Assembly: GCA_030751555.1 (NCBI GenBank) | Contig: JASMFX010000154.1 | Span: 1-5,224, forward strand | DNA length: 5,224 nucleotides | Reading direction: 5' to 3' | Source of the DNA: Candidatus Woesearchaeota archaeon | GTDB lineage: Archaea; Nanoarchaeota; Nanoarchaeia; Woesearchaeales; CALCXY01 | Shown here: positions 1 to 5,224 of the stretch, in pieces | Position numbering within the stretch: position 1 is the first letter of the stretch | Layout: the number at the start of each line of letters is the position of its first letter | Translations under genes and position numbers: made by a program | The notes under the pieces: model-generated | What the model was told of the DNA's origin: nothing | The model's database searches: none | What the model saw: the letters and a program-made list of their open reading frames with translations, nothing else

Positions 1-808
1 ACTAACCACTGTTAGAATTTCCAACATGGGAGAGAAAGATGAAGAGGGAGTTAGAGTAAGAGTTGCTGTTCCAGAATTAGGAATTTCAGCTTCTGATTAT
101 ATTGATGAAGTTGAGAAAGAAGGTTCAGGTAATGATGATGAAGTAACTTCAGAAGAACTCTATATGAGAGTTCCTGACTGTGCAAAACCTGGAACTTATG
201 ATGTTGTTATCGAAGTAACTTATGATGAGGGTTTCGAGACAGAGACTAGGAGAACTGTTGTTGAGATTTTGCCTGATGAAGCATGTTCGGCAAGACCTGG
301 AAGCGGATCTACAAGCTCTGGTGAAGAATCAACACCACAGACTATCATAAATGTAGGAGCAGTTGCTCAAGATGTATCTGTTGGCGTTGGTGGTGCAACC
401 TATCCAATAACACTAACAAACGGTGGAAGTTCAAGCAGAACCTACAGTGTAAATGCTGTTGGTGCGGCTGATTGGGCTGCTACTACAATCACACCTACCA
501 ATACATTGGTTCTAGGTAAGGGTGAGACAGAGACTGTTTATGTTTATGTGTCTGCTACTAAAGGTACTCCAGCAGGACAGAGAATGTTCTCAGTATCTGT
601 GAGCTCAGGAGACAAAGTGCTTAAGCAGATACCATTAACAGCTAATGTTGTTAAAGGACAAGGCTACACAGGCGGTGTCAAAAGAGCTCTGGAGATTGGT
701 TTAGTGATCCTGGTTGTTTTACTTGTTATCCTCGGTTTAATCATAGGATTCAACAAGTTAAAGGGTTCTGAACAGGATGGTTCTGACGAGAGCCAAACCT
801 ATTATTAA
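1..808 (+). CDS. Cell-surface protein with Ig/CARDB-like domains and C-terminal membrane anchor (5' partial)
   Basis: The reading frame is open from base 2 to the TAA at 806-808 (268 visible residues). The first ATG, at base 26, is not a credible start: the residues before it (TVRISN) read directly into a beta-strand pattern typical of CARDB/NEW3 domains, so the true start lies upstream of the window. Domain A (about residues 1-95) carries Cys60 and Cys95, a possible disulfide, and a PGTYDVVIEV strand. A Gly/Ser/Thr linker follows (about 98-112). Domain B (about 114-221) is a second beta-sandwich-like unit with an NGGSSSRTYSV segment and no Cys. A single helix (about 231-250) and a short acidic tail ending QTYY close the protein. 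It should therefore be outside the cell with a short cytoplasmic tail. The Gly/Ala/Val/Thr-rich makeup resembles archaeal S-layer or envelope proteins, but identity as the S-layer protein is an inference. No catalytic motif is visible. Confidence 0.8.
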   Translation, partial: LTTVRISNMGEKDEEGVRVRVAVPELGISASDYIDEVEKEGSGNDDEVTSEELYMRVPDCAKPGTYDVVIEVTYDEGFETETRRTVVEILPDEACSARPGSGSTSSGEESTPQTIINVGAVAQDVSVGVGGATYPITLTNGGSSSRTYSVNAVGAADWAATTITPTNTLVLGKGETETVYVYVSATKGTPAGQRMFSVSVSSGDKVLKQIPLTANVVKGQGYTGGVKRALEIGLVILVVLLVILGLIIGFNKLKGSEQDGSDESQTYY

Positions 809-809
809 C

Positions 810-826
810 TTTTTTTCCTTTTTCTT
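810..826 (+). terminator. T-rich archaeal-type terminator
   Basis: Immediately after the TAA at 806-808 comes a T7 run (810-816), CC, a T5 run (819-823), C and TT. No stable hairpin precedes it. Archaeal RNA polymerase terminates at such oligo-T tracts on the coding strand without needing a hairpin, so this most likely ends the transcript of the upstream surface-protein gene. Confidence 0.6.
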
Positions 827-827
827 A

Positions 828-835
828 TTGTATAC
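828..835 (+). promoter_or_regulatory. Possible TATA box for the 1024-residue membrane protein gene
   Basis: TTGTATAC lies about 45 bases before the ATG at 877. A transcript starting about 25 bases downstream would have a leader of roughly 20 nt that just contains the GGTGA motif. The bases upstream are the T-rich terminator rather than a purine-rich BRE, so this is a weak call. Read-through from the upstream gene is the alternative. Confidence 0.3.
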
Positions 836-867
836 ATTCTTCGACTGGGTTGACACTAGTGAACATT

Positions 868-872
868 GGTGA
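868..872 (+). promoter_or_regulatory. Ribosome binding site GGTGA that fixes the start at 877
   Basis: GGTGA, complementary to the anti-SD end of archaeal 16S rRNA, sits 4 bases before ATG 877. A TTG at 850 and a GTG at 859 are in the same frame but have no such motif and would place nine or six polar residues before the signal peptide. ATG 877 is therefore the preferred start. Confidence 0.65.
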
Positions 873-876
873 ACAT

Positions 877-3800
877 ATGATATTAAAAAAAGCGATTTGG
901 TTGATCATTATTCTGTCTCTCATGATTGGTGTTAATGCACAGACAGAGGATTTTCTAGCTTTTGTTGAGCGAACAACTGTTCCGCTTTGTGAATGTACTG
1001 TTTCTGAAGATATTCTTACTGTACAAAATCAAAATGTTGGGAGTAGTTCACAGACGTTTGTTATTGAGGGAGATCTTGTTAGTGAGAGTACTGAGACTGT
1101 TATTTCTCCTAGTACTTATACTGTTACTACAAGTGGACAGGCGGGTTTATGGGTTAGCACAGCACCTCAGCTTTTTACTCTACAGCAGGGAGAGTCTCAG
1201 GCTATCCAGAGGGTTATTAGTGCTCCTTGTAATGCAATAGGTTCCTATGATCTCATTACTAGTATTACAACAAGTCAAGGGGTGCGTAAAGATATCCCAC
1301 AAACTATCCAGATACAAGAATGTAGCAATGCTGGATATCAGCCTTTAATTGTGGAACATAAGGGATGTCCTTGTTCACCAACAGTTTTCTCATTCTCATT
1401 GAGAAATTCTGCCCCTTTTACTGAACAATACGATGTCAGTATTGACCACAGTCTTGCTGCATACATTAGTGTGGGTGAAAATCCTATAACTCTTGCCCCT
1501 CAGGAGTCAAAGATCATTAATCTCTATCTCAATGCTCCTTGTGATGTTTATGGTGAATATGAGATTCCTATGATTTTGACCTCTTTGAACACTGGAGAAG
1601 TGATTCAAACAGGATTTAGAGCTGAATATAATCGAGGGTGCTATGATTATGAGGTACAATTAGGCAAGGCTATACCACCAAGCACTGCAGATACAACATT
1701 TGAAGCCTTTGCTGGAACATATGAACTCTGTGAGAAAGAGCAGGCTATTGTTCCACTTTTGCTAAAACACACTTCCAATATTACTAATAATTATTATATT
1801 GACTTAGAAGGTGCTTCTTGGATTGGAATTGATACAGAGAGCACTGTTTTGCAGCCAAACCAACAGACTGTTCTTCGTATGTTGCTCAGTCCTCCTGAAG
1901 GCTTAAGCGGAGAATGGGAGTTTCCTATTGAGATTACAACCCAGTTGGGAGATCTAAAAAAATTAGGAGTTTTATCTGTGTCTGTGGAGAGCTGTTTCTT
2001 ACCAACTCTGGATGATAATCAAGCTGCAATAAACTATTCAGGGTTATTAAGCTCATTTACTGTGCGCAACAAAGGCACACGAGCTGCTGTCTATAATATA
2101 ACTGTTGAGGGAGAGAGATGGATAAGTGTTCCTCAACCGATTCTTGAACTTGAACCAGAAGGGAAGGGCAAGTTAGCTGTACAAACTGTTCCGCTAGAAG
2201 ACACAGAGGAAGGTAGTTATGAAGCAAAGCTTCAATTTCTAGCTGAGAATGGAGCGGTTTATGAAAGGAGTGTTTTCTTTGATCTAAAGGCTAAAACGCT
2301 CAGCGATATGGATATTCTTCTACGAGTTGGTATTGTTCTTATTTGGTTTATTGTGTTGTTTTTTATTTTACGTCCAGCAAAAAAAGTACGAAGAGTTGTT
2401 AAGAAAAAAAGAAAGCCTCGCAAGGCATTTGCATGGAAGCCTTGGTTAGGGTATGGTTTGATACTCTTACTTGCAATTCTTCTTTTTGGAGGCCTTTTTG
2501 CGTTTAAAGAGAAGATCTTACCATTGCTTGGGGCTGAGGGTGAACTTGAGCCTGCTAAACCTATTGTGCTTGGCGTAGAACAAGGAGTTGAGCCGACTAG
2601 TGACCTTGGTTTTATGGATAGCATAGCCTCACTTTTTGAACCTATCAGTTCAAAGATTCCTTACTTTTGGTACATTGTTATTGGACTTTTAGTTGTTATT
2701 ATATTTATTGTTATTTCTGAAATAAAACGGAGAAAGAAGAAAGATGTTCTATCAGAGACAAAGGAAGAACCTGTTGAGGCGGATATGCTTCCAAAACCTG
2801 TTAAGCAACCTGAGCCAGAACCTGTTCAAAAAATAGAATCAAAAAAAGAAGTTCCTAAGGTGGCTGATTTCCCTGAATCTTCTGAGGGGATAAAAAACTG
2901 GAAAATCTATCTATTGGTTATTGGAATCCTTATTATTATTGCAGCTGGGTTTCTTTTTTGGCCTACTATCTCAAAGTTTATTCCTGTCAAAAATGAGTCT
3001 GTAGCTGCACCTGTTGTTGAAAAAGTGGCTGAACCTGTTGTGAGAGAGGCTGTAAACTATTGGCAGTATGCTCTGTATGGAGTTATTGCATTGGCTGTTA
3101 TCATTTTTATCTTAGAGATGATCAGACGAAGAAAGAAAAAGCCAATAGATTATGATATTCAGGAAGTTGTTCCAGAAGAGGAAAAACCAAAAGAAGTCAA
3201 AAAGGAAAAAAAGAAAGAGCTAAAGAAAGAGGCAAAAAAACAAGCAAAGAAAACTGCAAAGAAAGAGGAAGATTCAGATGGGTCCAGCAGATGGAAAGTT
3301 ATTCTTGTGCCTCTCATTATACTTATTATTCTCATTGGAGGGATTCTTGCTTACAGAACCTATGTCACTAATGCAGCTGTTCAAACTGAGCACGAAAAAG
3401 AACATGAAGAGACTGCAAAAGAACAGGTAAAGGAACCAGTAAAAGAGGAGAAGATAGAAAAAGAAGCTCCTGAAGTTGAATGTACTGTTAGCTGGGATCA
3501 AGACACTAGTTTTTCACTTAACCTTGCAGACGCATTCCAGGATCCTGATCTGGATTTGCTTTTATTTAGTTCTACAACACCAGAAAGTATTGATGTAAAC
3601 ATAGCAGGAGGTAGTGCGGTCCTTACGCCTTCAGAGGGATTTGCAGGGAATCGCTTTATTGTTTTCACTGCGCAGGATGGTAAAGGGGGTAAGGCTTCTA
3701 GTGGCATTATCACTTTGTGCGTGAATAAAGTATCATGGCCTGGGTTCTCAAAATTTAATACAAATCTAGGAAAAAGCATTAAGTCATACAATGATCGTAT

Positions 3801-3951
3801 TCTCTCTTTTATGAATAGTTATGTATGGTATATTGTATCTGGGATTGTTATTTTGGTGGTGCTTATACTGCTTATCAATTACAGAAAATCTATTCTCAGT
3901 TTTTTGGAAGAAGAAGAAAAACCAGTTAAGCGGAAGAAAAAGTCAAAATAA
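877..3951 (+). CDS. Large surface/membrane protein: four Ig-like domains, seven predicted membrane helices, cadherin-like domain
   Basis: The product has 1024 residues from ATG 877, chosen for its GGTGA site and because the protein then opens with a classic signal peptide (MILKK, hydrophobic core, likely cut after VNA at 21). Four Ig/NEW3-like beta domains follow (about 30-149, 154-255, 256-373, 382-472). Predicted helices lie at about 480-498, 524-543, 597-614, 677-695, 729-746, 808-826 and 983-1000. Arg/Lys clusters at 499-516, 617-622, 750-755, 1003-1004 and 1018-1024 mark the cytoplasmic faces, giving N-outside, C-inside. External loops are 544-596, 696-728 and 827-982; the last holds a cadherin-like domain (about 869-949). 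Cytoplasmic linkers are rich in Lys, Glu and Pro. All 12 Cys and all four N-x-S/T sequons (Asn301, 386, 407, 706) lie on the predicted outside. No catalytic or transport motif is visible. A role in envelope structure, adhesion or surface-to-cytoplasm linkage is inference. I do not recognise a named family for the whole protein. Confidence 0.85.
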   Translation: MILKKAIWLIIILSLMIGVNAQTEDFLAFVERTTVPLCECTVSEDILTVQNQNVGSSSQTFVIEGDLVSESTETVISPSTYTVTTSGQAGLWVSTAPQLFTLQQGESQAIQRVISAPCNAIGSYDLITSITTSQGVRKDIPQTIQIQECSNAGYQPLIVEHKGCPCSPTVFSFSLRNSAPFTEQYDVSIDHSLAAYISVGENPITLAPQESKIINLYLNAPCDVYGEYEIPMILTSLNTGEVIQTGFRAEYNRGCYDYEVQLGKAIPPSTADTTFEAFAGTYELCEKEQAIVPLLLKHTSNITNNYYIDLEGASWIGIDTESTVLQPNQQTVLRMLLSPPEGLSGEWEFPIEITTQLGDLKKLGVLSVSVESCFLPTLDDNQAAINYSGLLSSFTVRNKGTRAAVYNITVEGERWISVPQPILELEPEGKGKLAVQTVPLEDTEEGSYEAKLQFLAENGAVYERSVFFDLKAKTLSDMDILLRVGIVLIWFIVLFFILRPAKKVRRVVKKKRKPRKAFAWKPWLGYGLILLLAILLFGGLFAFKEKILPLLGAEGELEPAKPIVLGVEQGVEPTSDLGFMDSIASLFEPISSKIPYFWYIVIGLLVVIIFIVISEIKRRKKKDVLSETKEEPVEADMLPKPVKQPEPEPVQKIESKKEVPKVADFPESSEGIKNWKIYLLVIGILIIIAAGFLFWPTISKFIPVKNESVAAPVVEKVAEPVVREAVNYWQYALYGVIALAVIIFILEMIRRRKKKPIDYDIQEVVPEEEKPKEVKKEKKKELKKEAKKQAKKTAKKEEDSDGSSRWKVILVPLIILIILIGGILAYRTYVTNAAVQTEHEKEHEETAKEQVKEPVKEEKIEKEAPEVECTVSWDQDTSFSLNLADAFQDPDLDLLLFSSTTPESIDVNIAGGSAVLTPSEGFAGNRFIVFTAQDGKGGKASSGIITLCVNKVSWPGFSKFNTNLGKSIKSYNDRILSFMNSYVWYIVSGIVILVVLILLINYRKSILSFLEEEEKPVKRKKKSK
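964..2292 (+). repeat. Four tandem Ig/NEW3-like domains (protein-level repeats)
   Basis: Residues 30-472 of the large membrane protein fall into four units sharing one pattern: a strand ending in an N-rich or [NH]-x-[GS] turn, a W/Y-I-x-V strand, L-x-P/Q-x-x-[ES] before a hydrophobic strand, then (A)PC or its remnant, G-x-Y/W, and a closing strand with T-x-x-G. Units 1 and 2 both have C-x-C at the front (38/40 and 164/166), APC in the middle (118 and 222) and a closing Cys (149 and 255). Unit 3 keeps only Cys285 and Cys373, and unit 4 has none. The pattern resembles NEW3/CARDB-type domains; the exact family is not certain. The repeats are diverged at DNA level. Confidence 0.65.
2422..2742 (+). 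repeat. Membrane hairpin unit 1 (protein-level repeat)
   Basis: Residues 516-622: a W-K-P-W entry, helix 524-543 running in to out, an external loop with an amphipathic stretch (about 579-594), then YFWYIVIGLLVVIIF at helix 597-614 and the basic stop EIKRRKKK. It aligns by eye with the two later hairpins in this protein, which share W-K before the first helix and Y-x-x-Y/WY before the second. Confidence 0.5.
2893..3141 (+). repeat. Membrane hairpin unit 2 (protein-level repeat)
   Basis: Residues 673-755: K-N-W-K entry, helix 677-695, a 33-residue external loop containing sequon Asn706, then YWQYALYGVIALAVIIF at about 728-744 and the basic stop EMIRRRKKK. This is the closest match to unit 1, with the same order and the same Arg/Lys cluster directly after the second helix. 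Confidence 0.5.
3175..3270 (+). other. Lys/Glu/Ala-rich cytoplasmic linker in the large membrane protein
   Basis: Residues 767-798 consist almost only of Lys, Glu and Ala, with KKEAKK, KKQAKK and KKTAKK steps. This predicts an extended charged helix between membrane helices 5 and 6, on the cytoplasmic side. A spacer is the simplest reading. Lys-Ala-rich runs also occur in histone H1-like tails, so contact with nucleic acid is possible but unproven. Confidence 0.5.
3286..3888 (+). repeat. Membrane hairpin unit 3 with inserted cadherin-like domain
   Basis: Residues 804-1004: S-R-W-K entry, helix 808-826, a 156-residue external loop holding a charged stalk (about 836-866) and a cadherin-like domain (869-949), then YVWYIVSGIVILVVLIL at about 982-998 and Arg/Lys. 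The flanking helices match units 1 and 2, so the loop domain looks inserted into a copy of the same hairpin. Confidence 0.45.
3481..3723 (+). other. Cadherin-like (CADG/tandem-95 type) domain within the large membrane protein
   Basis: Residues 869-949 follow the familiar order of these beta domains: a strand with LNLADAFQDPDLD (the DPD turn), a short SIDVNIAGG segment, A-V-L-T-P-x-x-G-F-x-G-N, a strand F-I-V-F-T-A-x-D-G, and a closing strand. Cys869 and Cys948 flank the domain and could form a disulfide joining its ends. Many family members bind calcium through the acidic turns, but binding here is not shown. Confidence 0.65.
3907..3941 (-). terminator. Possible T-rich termination region for the permease gene
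   Basis: Just past the permease stop, the minus strand reads T5 (opposite A5 at 3937-3941) and then a T5/CTT-repeat tract (opposite 3907-3920). These come from the Lys/Glu codons at the end of the opposing surface-protein gene. In archaea such oligo-T runs can end transcription. No better terminator is visible nearby on this strand. Confidence 0.35.
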
Positions 3952-5094
3952 TATTCTTATAAATTCAAACAAGATTCCTAGAGTGAAGACTATTAGGATT
4001 GCAATCTCTATTATTTTGTTATCTGGTATTTTGTATTCTGGTTTTCGGTTATGATGGGCTTTTGCTTTCCAGACCATTGGTATAATAATAAACCCAACTA
4101 ATCCTCCTGCAATGATTCCTGTTATGTCTAGAATCTTGAAAAAAGCATTTGTAATGCCAGATAGGAGGATGAGGATTGCTACAGCTAGAGGGATGAAGCA
4201 GGCTATTCTAAATGCGTTTTTTTCAGATATTTTAAAATCAAAAACATAGGATTCTTTTAATGCAGTTCCAATTGCAATAAATGATGTAGACATTGTTAGA
4301 AGGCCAAAAATAATGCCAATGATGAGGATAGGTGTGCCAAGTATGTCTCCAAGACCTATTATTGCTCCGTCTGTTACTGCTTCACCTGATATGCCAATAA
4401 CAATGAGTGCAAAGAGGATGTAGACTACAGTTACAATACAGGCTCCTGTCATGATTGATTTTTTCATTAGGTGCTTATGGTTTTGGAGTTCCTCTCGTAT
4501 CTCAGGAATTGCTCCAGTGCCAAGAAAGGAAAACATGACAACTCCAAAGGGGATGAATAGTTTACCCAAAGAAAATCCTGTTAGGTTGGAAGGGTTAATG
4601 TGTTTCATGCCTACAAAGCCAAGAATTACTACAATCACAAGGATGATTGAGACCATATAGACCTCTGCATTTTCTACTGCTTTCAAACCTCTATGAGTTA
4701 AATATGCGAGTGGTATGAAGAATAATAAGGCATAGAGGAGTAGATTTCCTCCAAAGCTTGGCTGGAGCAGTGCAGCTAAAAATTCCCCTCCTTTGACAAT
4801 ATAAGCAATAATCGAACCTGACATGCCAAAGATCAGTGAGAATGACATAAGGAGCTTACCTTTATTTCCAAGATAGATTTTGGCGTAGCCTGGGAGTTGG
4901 TGATGGCCTTTTGTACTTAATGCAATCTCTCCCATATACATATTGAGTATTGCGAAGATAATTCCAATGAGGATAATGTCAATCAGGCCTGTTAGAAAGC
5001 CAGCTTTGGCAACAACAAAAGGAATGCCAAGAATTCCAGCACCAATAACAAAACCAACATAGGTAGCTACTGCCTGGATGTAGGGTTTTTCCAT
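3943..5094 (-). CDS. Amino acid permease, AAAP/HAAAP (tryptophan/tyrosine permease-like) family
   Basis: The product has 383 residues from ATG 5094; the stop is TGA at 3945-3943. It is an integral membrane transporter expected to import amino acids with a cation gradient. Eleven helices are predicted at about 5-30, 36-59, 81-101, 117-131, 144-163, 177-194, 213-236, 253-279, 294-312, 321-342 and 360-381, the usual count for this LeuT-fold family. Helix 1 holds the broken-helix motif GAGILGIP (18-25) followed by A-K-A-G. Helix 6 holds F-S-F-x-G-x-x-A-I-P-E-I (188-199), matching the family's second substrate-site helix. The substrate cannot be read from sequence; aromatic or other neutral amino acids are the usual options. 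An in-frame GTG at 5172 would add 26 polar residues and has no ribosome site. ATG 5094 instead has an archaeal promoter about 27 bases upstream. The gene converges on the large surface-protein gene and overlaps its end by 9 bp. Confidence 0.85.
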   Translation of the reverse strand: MEKPYIQAVATYVGFVIGAGILGIPFVVAKAGFLTGLIDIILIGIIFAILNMYMGEIALSTKGHHQLPGYAKIYLGNKGKLLMSFSLIFGMSGSIIAYIVKGGEFLAALLQPSFGGNLLLYALLFFIPLAYLTHRGLKAVENAEVYMVSIILVIVVILGFVGMKHINPSNLTGFSLGKLFIPFGVVMFSFLGTGAIPEIREELQNHKHLMKKSIMTGACIVTVVYILFALIVIGISGEAVTDGAIIGLGDILGTPILIIGIIFGLLTMSTSFIAIGTALKESYVFDFKISEKNAFRIACFIPLAVAILILLSGITNAFFKILDITGIIAGGLVGFIIIPMVWKAKAHHNRKPEYKIPDNKIIEIAILIVFTLGILFEFIRILF

Positions 5095-5117
5095 AAGGCT
5101 GTTCTTTAATAAATGAG

Positions 5118-5131
5118 TTTTTAAAGGTTTG
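5118..5131 (-). promoter_or_regulatory. BRE/TATA promoter of the permease gene (leaderless layout)
   Basis: On the minus strand the sequence is CAAACC followed by TTTAAAAA. The TTTAAAAA box (5125-5118) is centred about 27 bases before ATG 5094, where transcription should begin in archaea, and the A-rich bases just upstream fit a BRE. No Shine-Dalgarno motif precedes the ATG, which agrees with a leaderless mRNA. Confidence 0.6.
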
Positions 5132-5192
5132 TGATTATTTTTGACATTATTCAACCTAAGAATGAAAAGCACTTATCTAGATTTGTTAATTT

Positions 5193-5203
5193 AAAAAAAT
5201 AAA
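5193..5203 (-). terminator. T7 terminator after the tRNA gene
   Basis: The minus strand reads TTTA then T7 (opposite A7 at 5193-5199), beginning two bases past the tRNA discriminator base. This is the usual way archaeal tRNA transcripts end. It also separates the tRNA from the permease gene downstream. Confidence 0.55.
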
Positions 5204-5204
5204 G

Positions 5205-5224
5205 TGGGGACACTGAGATTTGAA
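5205..5224 (-). tRNA. 3' end of a tRNA gene, cut by the window edge
   Basis: The minus strand from the window edge reads TTCAAAT (T-loop, 54-60, matching T-T-C-R-A-N-Y), CTCAG (3' side of the T-stem, starting with the invariant C61), TGTCCCC (3' side of the acceptor stem) and A (discriminator base 73). The next bases are CTT, so CCA is not encoded. The 5' acceptor strand should read GGGGACA, and it and the anticodon lie outside the window, so the amino acid cannot be named. The exact segment lengths (7, 5, 7, 1) plus the following T7 make chance unlikely. Confidence 0.75.

Noticed and set aside
26..28. ATG at base 26 as the start of the first surface protein
   Set aside because: The frame is open to base 2, and the residues before this ATG form the first strand of the domain. 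No signal peptide follows it, although the protein is clearly exported and anchored.
962..1240. Plus-strand open frame inside the large membrane protein gene, Leu/Arg-rich
   Set aside because: It lies wholly within a well-supported gene in another frame, and its low-complexity Leu/Arg/Val product is typical of a shifted reading of that gene.
2259..2624. Minus-strand open frame opposite helices 1 and 2 of the large membrane protein
   Set aside because: It is fully antisense to a coding region with clear domain and topology logic, and has no ribosome site or recognisable product.
3233..3240. A-run in the Lys-rich linker as a phase-variation or frameshift site
   Set aside because: The frame is intact across all A-runs, and such runs are expected from AAA-rich Lys codons. 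Nothing shows length variation.
3274..3791. Two minus-strand open frames opposite the C-terminal third of the large membrane protein
   Set aside because: The Phe/Leu-rich composition of the first comes from reading Lys/Glu codons backward. Neither has a recognisable domain or a promoter.
3821..4054. Plus-strand open frame spanning the convergent gene ends
   Set aside because: It overlaps both real genes, has no start signal, and its two hydrophobic stretches come from membrane-helix codons of the genes it overlaps.
4451..4660. Plus-strand open frame antisense to the permease
   Set aside because: It lies within the permease gene, whose family motifs are clear, and has no separate support.
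1..5224. CRISPR array, insertion sequence, origin or defence-type gene set
   Set aside because: No spaced direct repeats, terminal inverted repeats, transposase, nuclease or helicase motifs were seen. The window is explained by envelope proteins, a permease and a tRNA end.

Overview
The window looks like a piece of an archaeal genome, most plausibly from a small-genome DPANN-type lineage (Woesearchaeota/Pacearchaeota-like); this placement is an inference from style, not from a marker gene. The supporting signs are a GGTGA ribosome binding site, a BRE/TATA promoter set about 27 bases before an ATG (leaderless layout), T-tract terminators without hairpins, the 3' end of a tRNA gene with no encoded CCA, and surface proteins built of Ig-like beta domains and held by C-terminal membrane helices rather than by sortase signals.

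Layout. Bases 1-808 (+) are the 3' part of a gene for a cell-surface protein. Its beginning lies outside the window, and its product ends in two beta-sandwich-like domains, one membrane helix and a short acidic tail. A T-rich terminator follows. Bases 877-3951 (+) encode a 1024-residue membrane protein. It has a signal peptide, four tandem Ig-like domains, seven predicted membrane helices (six of them in three similar hairpins), Lys/Glu/Pro-rich cytoplasmic linkers, and a cadherin-like domain in the last external loop. Bases 5094-3943 (-) encode an 11-helix amino acid permease of the AAAP/HAAAP type. It converges on the surface-protein gene and overlaps its stop by 9 bp. At the right edge (5205-5224, -) is the last 20 nt of a tRNA gene, followed by a T7 tract.

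How it fits together. The two plus-strand genes both encode envelope proteins with the same kind of Ig/NEW3-like module (shared GSSS-x-T-[YF] signature), so they may work together in the cell surface layer. The permease is an independent unit with its own promoter and would import amino acids. The most notable item is the 1024-residue protein. Its topology is supported independently by charge (Arg/Lys clusters all on one side), by 12 cysteines that all fall on the predicted outside, and by four N-glycosylation sequons that also all fall outside. I do not recognise a named family for the whole protein, and its function is unknown.
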